NCBI GenBank assembly: GCA_027081495.1
Contig: JALWKJ010000024.1
Span: forward strand, 1 to 7,528
Reading direction: 5' to 3'
Length of the DNA stretch: 7,528 nucleotides
From: Campylobacterales bacterium
GTDB taxonomy: Bacteria; Campylobacterota; Campylobacteria; Campylobacterales; QNZT01
The position numbers and the translations under genes are program-made. Below, piece after piece: positions 1 to 6,250 of the stretch (positions are counted from its first letter, which is position 1; the number at the start of each line of letters is the position of its first letter). The notes beneath the pieces are model-generated. The model did not search any database, had not been told where the DNA came from, and was given only the letters and a program-made list of their open reading frames with translations.

Positions 1-72
1 TATAAGAATTAAATAAGGTTTTTTTATTAAATTGTTTTTATAAATTTAGTGGATTAAAAATGAAGATATCGG

Positions 73-98
73 AAAAAAAGCGGAGAGTTCCGCTTTTT
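73..98 (-). terminator. Rho-independent terminator after rpsR
   Basis: On the minus strand there is a perfect 10-bp stem, AAAAAGCGGA / TCCGCTTTTT, with a 4-nt loop (ACTC). The 3' arm runs into an unbroken stretch of seven T. It begins 7 nt past the rpsR stop codon, so it is the natural end of the leftward ribosomal-protein transcript. The A-rich 5' arm means a plus-strand transcript would also see a hairpin followed by T residues, so some bidirectional activity is possible. Confidence 0.92.
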
Positions 99-105
99 CG
101 TTTGA

Positions 106-369
106 TTATTTTAAATCCGCAAAAGGATTGTCGATAACTTTTTTTCTACTCGCGACATAAGGTACTATCGCGGCATGTCTTGCTCTCTTGATCGCCTGTT
201 CGACCATTTCCTGATGTTTTTTACAGTTTCCGGTCAATCGTCTTGGCATTATTTTATATCTTTCCGAGAGTGAAAATTTAAAAGACGCCGGATTTTTATA
301 ATCTAAAAAATCAACCTTGCTTTCACAATATCTACAATACTTTTTTGAATACTTTCTTCTTTCTGCCAT
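106..369 (-). CDS. rpsR: 30S ribosomal protein S18 (bS18)
   Basis: S18 is a small-subunit protein that sits on the platform next to S6, with which it forms a dimer on 16S rRNA. The 87-residue product has the normal family length. It shows the conserved core 'MPRRLTGNCKKHQ' (41-53) and the basic helix 'AIKRARHAAIVPY' (59-71). Cys12, Cys15, Cys49 and His52 form a CxxC...CxxH pattern that looks like the zinc-binding (C+) version of S18; metal binding is inferred. The ATG start is preceded by AAGGA at 376-380. It is the last gene of rpsF-ssb-rpsR, 26 nt after ssb, and is followed at once by a strong terminator. Identification is secure. Confidence 0.98.
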   Translation of the reverse strand: MAERRKYSKKYCRYCESKVDFLDYKNPASFKFSLSERYKIMPRRLTGNCKKHQEMVEQAIKRARHAAIVPYVASRKKVIDNPFADLK

Positions 370-395
370 ATTTTATCCTTACTTATTTTCTTTTT

Positions 396-881
396 CTAAA
401 ACGGTATTTCATCATCGTCTATATCGATTTCCGGAATTTTATCCGACGCGGCCGGCTTATTCACGGCAGCCGGGGCGGTATTTTCTCCCGCGGCGTAACT
501 GTTTGAACTTTGCTGCCCGGGATATCCGCCTGCAGCGGTCTGTGAGGGATTTGTTCCTTTCGAATCAAGCATAGTCATATTCTCTACGGTGATAGAGTGT
601 TTACTTCTTTTCGCCCCGTTTTGATCTTCCCATGTATCAAATTTCAAACGCCCCTCAATCAAAACTTTAGAACCTTTTCTAAGATACTGGTTGGCTATTT
701 CGGCGGTTCTGCCGAAAAATGTGAGATCGACAAAACATATCTCCTCTTTTTGTTGACCGTCGCTTCCTTTAAACCTTCTGTTTGTAGCGATACCGGTATT
801 TCCGACAGCCGTTCCGCCAGGCGTGTAACGAAGCTCTATATCTCTTGTGAGATTGCCCACAAGTATCACTTTATTGAACAT
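396..881 (-). CDS. ssb: Single-stranded DNA-binding protein SSB
   Basis: SSB coats single-stranded DNA in replication, recombination and repair and recruits partner proteins through its C-terminal tip. The 161-residue product has three parts: an OB-fold domain (about 1-107, opening MFNKVILVGNLTRDIELRYT and including 'FVDLTFFGRTAE' at 50-61), a Gly/Ser/Ala/Asn-rich flexible linker (about 108-147), and an acidic tail ending DDDEIPF. That tail is the universal SSB-Ct docking peptide, so the protein is full length. The start is well placed: AAAGGAAA at 886-893 lies a few bases upstream. It sits 14 nt after rpsF and 26 nt before rpsR, the standard bacterial arrangement, so its level should follow that of the two ribosomal proteins unless internal control exists. 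Confidence 0.98.
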   Translation of the reverse strand: MFNKVILVGNLTRDIELRYTPGGTAVGNTGIATNRRFKGSDGQQKEEICFVDLTFFGRTAEIANQYLRKGSKVLIEGRLKFDTWEDQNGAKRSKHSITVENMTMLDSKGTNPSQTAAGGYPGQQSSNSYAAGENTAPAAVNKPAASDKIPEIDIDDDEIPF

Positions 882-895
882 GCAATTTCCTTTAC

Positions 896-1300
896 TTATT
901 CGTCGGCTTGCGGTTGCGCCGCTTTAGCCTCTTGGGCGGGTTTTGGCGCGGGCTTTTCTTCTTTCTTGGCGCTGCTTCCTTTTACTAATTTTTCCCAGTT
1001 AGCGATTTCGCCTTTATTTATATATTTTACATTTAAAAAACGGATTATCTCTTCCGTTAGTCTTAAGTTTCTTAAAATCTCATCGACCACGCCCGGAACC
1101 GCTTTATAGTAGATGACAAAATAGTGTCCTCTTTCAAATTTTTCGATCTCGTACGCCAGTTTTCTGACCCCCATTTCATTAACGGCGGCTATTTCACAAC
1201 CGTTTTTATCTAAAATGCTTTTGACGAAATCAAATTTTGATTTGACTTCCTCTTCGGTCAAAGTGGGCTTTAATACAAACAGTAGTTCATAATGTCTCAT
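896..1300 (-). CDS. rpsF: 30S ribosomal protein S6 (bS6)
   Basis: S6 binds 16S rRNA on the 30S platform together with S18. The 134-residue product starts with the typical 'MRHYELLFVLKP'. It carries the ferredoxin-like core with 'RKLAYEIEKFERGHYFVIYY' (46-65) and 'RLTEEIIRFLNVKY' (80-93). Residues from about 108 form a low-complexity Ala/Lys/Pro/Glu tail (AKKEEKPAPKPAQEAK...), longer than the roughly 100-residue minimal S6 and probably disordered. AAGGAG at 1309-1314 fixes the ATG start. It is first in rpsF-ssb-rpsR. The 88-nt gap after holA contains hairpins and a promoter-like element, so it probably begins its own transcript while also receiving read-through from holA. Confidence 0.98.
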   Translation of the reverse strand: MRHYELLFVLKPTLTEEEVKSKFDFVKSILDKNGCEIAAVNEMGVRKLAYEIEKFERGHYFVIYYKAVPGVVDEILRNLRLTEEIIRFLNVKYINKGEIANWEKLVKGSSAKKEEKPAPKPAQEAKAAQPQADE

Positions 1301-1325
1301 CTAATATTCTCCTTATGGTTTTCAA

Positions 1326-1348
1326 GCTCTTTTTACGACAAAAAGAGC
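1326..1348 (-). promoter_or_regulatory. Promoter-proximal hairpin in rpsF 5' leader
   Basis: A perfect 9-bp inverted repeat (GCTCTTTTT / AAAAAGAGC, 5-nt loop) lies 25 nt upstream of the rpsF start codon. On the coding strand the 3' arm is followed by TTGAAAA, not a T-run, so it does not look like an intrinsic terminator in either direction. Its place in the leader of an S6/S18 operon suggests a role in translational or RNA-stability control, but this is inference. Confidence 0.5.
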
Positions 1349-1350
1349 AA

Positions 1351-1379
1351 GGTAATTTACCTCACGATTTGAGGTGACC
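1351..1379 (-). promoter_or_regulatory. Second hairpin in rpsF leader (possible S6:S18 autoregulation site)
   Basis: A 6-bp perfect stem (ACCTCA at 1359-1364, TGAGGT at 1370-1375, 5-nt loop) is extended by a GGT/ACC pairing (1351-1353 with 1377-1379). The two helices are separated by an asymmetric internal loop of 5 nt against 1 nt. S6:S18 complexes are known to bind a structured element in rpsF leaders that displays a CCG trinucleotide. The transcribed strand here has no CCG between the holA stop and rpsF, so the published motif is not matched. The structure is real on paper; the function is uncertain. Confidence 0.4.
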
Positions 1380-1382
1380 GCG

Positions 1383-1393
1383 ATTTTACTATA
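1383..1393 (-). promoter_or_regulatory. Candidate promoter -10 region for rpsF-ssb-rpsR
   Basis: Reading leftward, TATAGTAAAAT overlaps the holA stop codon. It offers TAAAAT (1383-1388) as a -10 box, with no clear TTGACA-like -35, which is common for sigma-70 promoters of Campylobacterota. Transcription from it would produce a leader of roughly 75-80 nt carrying both hairpins before rpsF. Supporting it, the same TATAGTAnnAT pattern lies upstream of the protease gene and gltX. Confidence 0.4.
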
Positions 1394-2369
1394 AATAAGT
1401 TTGAAGTTTTATTAAACTCGATAAAAGGTAACTGTTTTTATCTATATATTGTGAATATTTGAGTGAGTGTTCGCACTCTAAAAGATGTTTTAAAAGTTTC
1501 TTATAGGTCTGCAATTTAAATTTTATACTAAGAGCCGCTCTTTGTTTTACAAGCTGCAAAGGAAGAGGATATCCGAGTATCTCCATAGCGTCATATCTTC
1601 CGTTTACTTTTATATAGATATGAAAAAGCATCAGTTGCGTTACATAACCGGTAATTGCGTTTAAAATTCGTATTTCATCAAAATTTCCGCTTTGAGTCAG
1701 CTTGAAAAGCCTCTCTTTTATATCCTCTTTACTTAAAAGCGTATTTATAAAATCATCTAGCGATAAAGCTCCCATACCGTAAACATGAATATCTATATCC
1801 GCCGCCGTCACGGTTTTGTTTAACAAAGAGAGTTTTTGAATTTCATTCATGCAAAGAGAAAGATCTTCATTTTGAAGCATAAAAAGATGTTGCAAAGCAA
1901 AATTTTCTATATCAAGCCCTAAAGAGCCGGCTTTTTCTCTCATAAGCGCTACGGCTTCGCCCGTATTCGGCTTAAAAAACCTTGCAAAATCACCTCCCTT
2001 CTTTTTACCGAAAGATTTACAAAGCTCTTTTGCGACACGATCGTCTCCGCTAAAGTGAAAAAGGAAAAAGCTGTTCGGATTCTTTTGACAAAGGCGTACG
2101 AGATTGTCCAACTCTTTTTTAGCTATCTTTTTATCGCTTCTTATATATAAAACATTTACATCTCCAAACAGCGAGGGCTGGGATATAAAACTCTTTGCGC
2201 TCTCATAATGATACTCGTCGAAATAAAACGATAAAACATTCTCCCCTTGCGACCAAAGAGGCAAAATCTTTTTAGCGTAATAATCGGTAAAAAAAGGCTC
2301 GCCGTAAAGCAAAAACGCTTTTGGGATATTTTTTGCTAAAATCAGCGCGTCAAGATCCCTTTTATACAT
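1389..2369 (-). CDS. holA: DNA polymerase III subunit delta (clamp loader)
   Basis: Delta is the clamp-loader subunit that opens the beta sliding clamp during replication. The 326-residue product has the family layout: an N-terminal AAA+-like domain without Walker motifs, opening 'KAFLLYGEPFFTDYYAKKIL' (17-36), a middle helical part (about 145-200), and a C-terminal helical collar domain (about 205-326). 'QPSLFGDVNVLYI' (64-76) aligns with the E. coli delta segment containing the Leu-Phe plug that inserts into the clamp; here Leu67-Phe68. The ATG start overlaps the end of rnr by 8 nt (ATGTATAA). There is only a weak GGA about 10 nt upstream, so its translation is probably coupled to rnr. The protein diverges from E. 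coli HolA, as is usual in this phylum, but the fold signature and length fit well. Confidence 0.9.
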   Translation of the reverse strand: MYKRDLDALILAKNIPKAFLLYGEPFFTDYYAKKILPLWSQGENVLSFYFDEYHYESAKSFISQPSLFGDVNVLYIRSDKKIAKKELDNLVRLCQKNPNSFFLFHFSGDDRVAKELCKSFGKKKGGDFARFFKPNTGEAVALMREKAGSLGLDIENFALQHLFMLQNEDLSLCMNEIQKLSLLNKTVTAADIDIHVYGMGALSLDDFINTLLSKEDIKERLFKLTQSGNFDEIRILNAITGYVTQLMLFHIYIKVNGRYDAMEILGYPLPLQLVKQRAALSIKFKLQTYKKLLKHLLECEHSLKYSQYIDKNSYLLSSLIKLQTYL

Positions 2370-4323
2370 CTGTTTTAATCCACTCTTTTACGGTTGCGAT
2401 TATTCGCGCCGAAGTAAGATAACTCTCTACGATCTCGACTTTTACCTTCTCAAGCAACTCAACATCCCCGTCAATCAAAAAAGCTCTCGCTCCTTTTAAA
2501 AGTCCTTCCTCAAAATGAACGATAGGAGATCGATTCGTATCGGTAACCGTCGCTAAAAAACTCTCCCCTATATGGTTTAGAGCGTATCTGGCATATTTTC
2601 TATCCATAAAATCCCAAGCGACCTTAGCGGCTTCTCTTTCAAGCTCGCTTATGCGCACCGCTAGCACATCGATATCTTTTAAAATAAATTTTAAAACTTT
2701 TTTCTCGTTTCTCTTTACCGCTTTTAAGATTCGATGAACTATCAAATCGCTGTATCTTCTAATGGGTGAAGTAAAATGGGTGTAATGTTCAAAACCCAAC
2801 CCGAAATGTCCAAGACTTTGATGAGAATAAGCGGCCTGTTTCTGCGCGCGGATGATCATTTTATCAACCTCTTCTCTGACGCCTTTCTCATCGGCGTTTT
2901 TTTGTAAACGACGAATAAGCTCATATATGTTTTCACTCTCAAGATCACTATATATTCCTATAATGCCAAGATCGTCGAGCAACTCCTCTATCCTTGAAGA
3001 AGAGGGAGCTTCATGAACACGAAATATACCGTTTTCAAGCGATTTTGCGGCCGCTTTGTTCGCCAAAAGCATAGCGTCTTCAATGAGCGCGTGAGAGGGA
3101 GTTTCACTCTCTATTTTAACGCCTATGAGATTTTGATCCTCATCCAGAGTCATTCTAACTTCGCTGCTTCGAAATTCACAACCGTTTTTTAGTCTCTTCG
3201 CCCTAATTTTGCCCAAAAGTTTTTCAAGCGGAAGTAAAAATTTCAATATCTCTTCGTCTATTTCATCTTTTTGGCTAAAATCTCCGGATAAAAAAAGATC
3301 TATTTTATCATATGTGTATCTTCTTTTCGAACGAATAATCCCCTCTATCAGCTCCTCGTTTAAAACTTTCAATCGTTTTGGATCTATCGTTATCTTATAA
3401 ATAAACGAAAGACGATCTTCATTTGGCTTAAGCGAGCAGATATTTTCACTAAGAGCTCTTGGCAGCATAGGAATCGATTTATGAGGAAAGTAGATAGAAA
3501 ACCCTCGACTTTTCGCCTCCTTATCAATAGCTCCAAAAGTGGTAACATATTCGCTGACATCCGCGATAGCCACATAAAGAGCGGACTCTTTTTTGTCAAA
3601 ATAGATCGCGTCGTCAAAATCTTTCGCATCGGGCGGATCTATGGTGCAAAACGGCAGATGGGTTAAATCCGCGCGATCGGGATACATTGACTTTTCAACC
3701 GCATTCGCATAGCTTTTTGCCTCGAGTTCACACTCTTTCGCAAAGTTCTCGTTTTTATTAAAAAGCGCCAAAGATATCTTTTCGTCAACTTTGGGATCAT
3801 CAAGAACCCCGAGTATCTCGGTAATGGACATAGTGTAATTGTCGATCTTCATGACGGTCGATAAGGGAAGCTGTTTAAGAGCTCTTTGAGATGAGGCGAC
3901 GGTTATGGGCAGATCGGTTTTGATATTTAAAACTACTATTTTTGAGCCTGCTTTTTTAGTATATCCGACGCTTGTTTCAAACTCTTTTTTTAAAACTTCA
4001 AGCACTTTCGCCTTTGGTCTTGAAGACTTGGAAAAAATCCTTTTAGCAAGAACTATATCGCCCTTGGCGGCGCCGTTTAAATCCGAAGGCTCTACCAAAA
4101 GATCTTTGCCTCTACTTTTTCCAAACGATAAAAGATATCCCGTGCCCTTTGACGAGATATCCACCGCGGCGAAGCGATACTTTGAATCAAGCTCGTATCT
4201 GTCGTCTTTGAGCTTTACGGCTTTAATCAAAATAAACGAATCAAGAAGCTCTCTAAACTCTTTTGGGACATCCTCTTTTTCGATAGAAAAACTCAGTTTT
4301 TGCAAAAACTCTTTTAACTGCAC
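2362..4323 (-). CDS. rnr: Ribonuclease R (RNB-family 3'-5' exoribonuclease)
   Basis: RNase R degrades structured RNA processively from the 3' end and serves mRNA turnover and rRNA quality control; in Helicobacter pylori it works with a DEAD-box helicase. Within 653 residues, cold-shock-like OB regions occupy about 45-170. The RNB catalytic domain follows (about 215-540) with the hallmark 'TIDPPDAKDFDDAIYF' (227-242). Asp229, Asp235, Asp237 and Asp238 match the metal-binding aspartates of RNase II/R. 'FSIYFPHKSIPMLP' (275-288) and 'HFTSPIRRYSDL' (516-527) are also diagnostic. A degenerate S1-like region fills about 584-645. The protein is far shorter than E. coli RNase R (813 aa) and lacks the lysine-rich tail, as does the Helicobacter homologue. 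The start is GTG: an in-frame TAA lies four codons upstream and no other start codon falls between. The ribosome-binding site is weak. It lies 9 nt after the lipoprotein gene. Confidence 0.96.
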   Translation of the reverse strand: MQLKEFLQKLSFSIEKEDVPKEFRELLDSFILIKAVKLKDDRYELDSKYRFAAVDISSKGTGYLLSFGKSRGKDLLVEPSDLNGAAKGDIVLAKRIFSKSSRPKAKVLEVLKKEFETSVGYTKKAGSKIVVLNIKTDLPITVASSQRALKQLPLSTVMKIDNYTMSITEILGVLDDPKVDEKISLALFNKNENFAKECELEAKSYANAVEKSMYPDRADLTHLPFCTIDPPDAKDFDDAIYFDKKESALYVAIADVSEYVTTFGAIDKEAKSRGFSIYFPHKSIPMLPRALSENICSLKPNEDRLSFIYKITIDPKRLKVLNEELIEGIIRSKRRYTYDKIDLFLSGDFSQKDEIDEEILKFLLPLEKLLGKIRAKRLKNGCEFRSSEVRMTLDEDQNLIGVKIESETPSHALIEDAMLLANKAAAKSLENGIFRVHEAPSSSRIEELLDDLGIIGIYSDLESENIYELIRRLQKNADEKGVREEVDKMIIRAQKQAAYSHQSLGHFGLGFEHYTHFTSPIRRYSDLIVHRILKAVKRNEKKVLKFILKDIDVLAVRISELEREAAKVAWDFMDRKYARYALNHIGESFLATVTDTNRSPIVHFEEGLLKGARAFLIDGDVELLEKVKVEIVESYLTSARIIATVKEWIKTDV

Positions 4324-4332
4324 TAAATTTTC

Positions 4333-4515
4333 TTAAAAAGGGATTACGCTATCGGCTACTTCGCCGACTCCGGATATCGTGTCGCCGACGATGTCGGGAG
4401 TTACGACATTTACGGCCGCTCCCACCGCTTTAAACGGAAGCGCCACCACGGAACCCACGCCGCATCCGCTGAAAAAAAGTATTATAATCGTTAATAAAAC
4501 AAATTTTATTTTCAT
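4333..4515 (-). CDS. Small predicted lipoprotein, function unknown
   Basis: This 60-residue protein starts with a classic lipoprotein signal: MKIK, a hydrophobic stretch (FVLLTIIILFF) and the lipobox FSGC with Cys18. After lipidation only about 43 residues would remain: GVGSVVALPFKAVGAAVNVV, then TPDIVGDTISGVGEVADSVIPF. That stretch is rich in Val, Gly and Ala and has no catalytic motif. I recall similar tiny Cys-Gly-Val-Gly lipoproteins annotated as hypothetical in proteobacteria but cannot assign a family firmly. GGAG (4521-4524) precedes the ATG, and the signal peptide argues that it is a genuine gene. Its TAA lies in the same reading frame as rnr, four codons before the rnr GTG, so the two are almost certainly co-transcribed. 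Inner or outer membrane placement is not clear. Confidence 0.82.
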   Translation of the reverse strand: MKIKFVLLTIIILFFSGCGVGSVVALPFKAVGAAVNVVTPDIVGDTISGVGEVADSVIPF

Positions 4516-4524
4516 TTTTTCTCC

Positions 4525-4547
4525 ATACTATTTTTTCTTAATAGTAT
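4525..4547 (-). repeat. Inverted repeat directly before the lipoprotein ribosome-binding site
   Basis: ATACTATT (4525-4532) and AATAGTAT (4540-4547) form a perfect 8-bp inverted repeat around a 7-nt T-rich centre. On the coding strand the 3' arm ends exactly where GGAG begins. It could be an RNA hairpin that affects ribosome access, or a DNA operator, since the outer arm overlaps a TATGAT -10 candidate. The arms are AT-rich, so RNA stability is modest and chance is not excluded. Confidence 0.45.
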
Positions 4548-4760
4548 CATATATTGGTAAAAAAGAGTTGTGGATCAAAAACTACTCTATACCGTAAATA
4601 TTATGTTACAATTTTATACATACATTTTTATAAAATATATTTAATTTTCATATTAATAAATAAAATTAATAAAATATTTATTTTGCAGCTTTTTAAATTT
4701 GAAATTTTTCGCTGTAAAAAAAATCATTTATGCCGATTTTACCGCCCAAAGGTTAATTTG

Positions 4761-4771
4761 TATAGTATAAT
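4761..4771 (+). promoter_or_regulatory. Promoter -10 region for the protease gene
   Basis: TATAGTATAAT contains a perfect consensus TATAAT (4766-4771), 33 nt ahead of the start codon, inside a strongly AT-rich stretch. No TTGACA-like -35 is visible at normal spacing, as is usual for Campylobacterota sigma-70 promoters. The predicted transcript start near 4778 gives a leader of about 27 nt that includes the AAGG ribosome-binding site at 4795-4798. Confidence 0.6.
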
Positions 4772-4804
4772 TTTACATCTGTTTAATTTTCCACAAGGCT
4801 TTTT

Positions 4805-6232
4805 ATGACCCTTCGACTATTTATCTTTATTTTCGTATCCGCGTTACCGCTTTTGGGCGATTTTTATATAAATGCGGGAAAAAAACAAAATCTTTACCCC
4901 ATAAAAGAAAACAGATCTTTTAAAATGTCTAAAATCCGCTATTATATCGACGCAAACGGTAAAAAACTAGGAGTTTCAAAAGATATAATCATATGTTTTG
5001 ACGAAAATAAAACGATAGACGAAGACTCTTTCGCAAAAAAGTTTGATATCTCTTTCGTAAAACGACTCTCGGAAAATATGTTCTTATATAAAACAAAAAA
5101 CAGTTCAAAAACGCTCCAAATCGCAAATAATATTTCGCAAGAAGCGGGTGTCAAATTCGCCCAACCCGACTTTTTGATAAAAAAAGAGAGAAGAACGGCC
5201 GATCCCTATTATGAGTTTTTATGGCATTTAAAAAATAACGAATACGAAGGCGCGGATATAAATGTCGAAGAAGCTTGGAGATATACAAAAGGAGAGGGAG
5301 TAAAAACGGCCGTTATAGACGAGGGAATAGATATCGATCATAACGACTTGAGAGAAAACATTATCGGCTTTGCGAATTTCAACGATCCAAACTCCAACTA
5401 TCCCGGTTCCAAAAGCGGTAAATGGCACGGTACGGCATGTGCCGGTCTTTTATGCTCGAGCGAAAACGACACCGGCGTAGTAGGCGTGGCTCCCGCATCT
5501 AAACTTTATGCCGTAAGATACTCCGATAGTAAAATATCGCAAGATATCGCGGCATTTGATTATTTGATGAAAAAAGGCGTATCGGTTATTTCAAATAGTT
5601 GGGGGTCATACAGAAAACTCGATTCGTACGAAGAGATATTTAAAACTTTAGCCACAAAAGGAAGAGACGGCAAAGGAATTTTGATATTTTTTGCCGCGGG
5701 AAACGATAGCAGGAGCCTTGATGACAGCGGTATTAACGACGAATCCGAATCCGAATTTGTCATATCGATCGGCTCGTCAACCCATAAAGATACGATTGCT
5801 TCATATAGCAACTACGGAAGTTCGCTTGATTTTTTAGCGCCGGGGGGAATTATGTCCGGACAGCTTGTAACAACCGATGCGATGGGTGAAAAAGGTTATA
5901 CGGATTGGAATTACAACTTCAATTTTATAGGAACATCGGCATCGGCGCCCATAGCCGCCGGCGTTGCGGCGCTGATGCTCTCGGCGAATCCGGATCTTAC
6001 AAGAGATGAAGTTATTGATATTTTGGCAAAAACGGCAAAAAAAATAGGAGATTATCCATATATAAACGGTAAAAACATCCATGCCGGGTATGGTCGAATA
6101 GACGCTGGAAAAGCCGTAAAGATGGCAAAATATTATCATATGAAACCCTCTTTTTCAAAATCTAATATGGAAAGCTTTGTACATACTATCTATCGCTTCG
6201 TCGTACACGATTTTGACGATAGAGGTAAATGA
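4805..6232 (+). CDS. Exported subtilisin/kexin-like serine protease (peptidase S8)
   Basis: This is a secreted or periplasmic endopeptidase of the subtilase clan. Residues 1-18 form a signal peptide (MTLRLFIFIFVSALPLLG, cleavage probably before Asp19). Residues about 40-130 look like an inhibitory prodomain, ending 'FAQPDFLIKKERR' (118-130) with basic residues where maturation could occur. The catalytic domain begins near 'DPYYEFLWHLKN' (133-144). The triad is complete: Asp172 in 'TAVIDEGID', His208 in 'WHGTACAG', Ser378 in 'GTSASAP'. Asn300 in 'FFAAGND' supplies the oxyanion hole. The WHLKN...ADINVEEAW and HGTxCAG features resemble the kexin-type and related bacterial branches, but no P-domain follows: only about 35 residues come after the domain (441-475), with no membrane anchor or autotransporter barrel. 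AAGG (4795-4798) supports the ATG. The substrate is unknown; gltX follows after 50 nt. Confidence 0.93.
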   Translation: MTLRLFIFIFVSALPLLGDFYINAGKKQNLYPIKENRSFKMSKIRYYIDANGKKLGVSKDIIICFDENKTIDEDSFAKKFDISFVKRLSENMFLYKTKNSSKTLQIANNISQEAGVKFAQPDFLIKKERRTADPYYEFLWHLKNNEYEGADINVEEAWRYTKGEGVKTAVIDEGIDIDHNDLRENIIGFANFNDPNSNYPGSKSGKWHGTACAGLLCSSENDTGVVGVAPASKLYAVRYSDSKISQDIAAFDYLMKKGVSVISNSWGSYRKLDSYEEIFKTLATKGRDGKGILIFFAAGNDSRSLDDSGINDESESEFVISIGSSTHKDTIASYSNYGSSLDFLAPGGIMSGQLVTTDAMGEKGYTDWNYNFNFIGTSASAPIAAGVAALMLSANPDLTRDEVIDILAKTAKKIGDYPYINGKNIHAGYGRIDAGKAVKMAKYYHMKPSFSKSNMESFVHTIYRFVVHDFDDRGK

Positions 6233-6250
6233 TTTCATTTTCATTCTTTT

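Larger units (their letters stand above)
4516..4804. other. AT-rich divergent intergenic region
   Basis: This is the spacer between the leftward lipoprotein/rnr array and the rightward protease gene. It holds the promoters for both directions. Bases 4600-4720 are almost pure A/T, with loose repeats such as ATTAATAAA (twice between 4650 and 4675). This suggests easily melted, possibly curved DNA. One weak dyad, TGCAGC (4684-4689) with GCTGTA (4711-4716), encloses AAATTTGAAATTT; no T-run follows on the plus strand. For the leftward genes the -10 candidates are TATGAT (minus, 4546-4551) and TATAGA (minus, 4586-4591), neither with a convincing -35. A possible 84-codon reading frame here starts at TTG and is low complexity; I do not call it a gene. 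Confidence 0.6.

Noticed and set aside
597..1109. 170-codon plus-strand reading frame across the ssb/rpsF junction
   Set aside because: It lies antisense to two certain genes, has no recognisable domain and no ribosome-binding site; it is a shadow of the minus-strand coding.
1326..1348. Hairpin as an intrinsic terminator of holA
   Set aside because: No T-run follows the 3' arm on either strand, so it is treated as leader structure instead.
3905..4336. 143-codon plus-strand reading frame antisense to the rnr 5' region
   Set aside because: The composition mirrors rnr codons, with Ser/Phe/Leu-rich sequence typical of antisense frames; the rnr reading is unambiguous.
4684..4716. Dyad TGCAGC...GCTGTA as a small RNA or terminator
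   Set aside because: The stem is short, includes a G-T pair, lacks a T-run on the plus strand, and lies in low-complexity AT-rich sequence.
4600..4720. AT-rich repeats as a replication origin or attachment site
   Set aside because: No DnaA-box cluster, iterons, integrase gene or target duplication is visible; it is better explained as promoter DNA.
4554..4808. 84-codon plus-strand frame whose stop overlaps the protease ATG
   Set aside because: It starts at TTG, is Ile/Lys/Tyr/Phe-rich as expected of random AT-rich DNA, and contains the consensus TATAAT promoter of the protease.
5834..6139. 101-codon minus-strand frame inside the protease gene
   Set aside because: It covers the codons for Ser378 and conserved protease motifs; it has no independent support.
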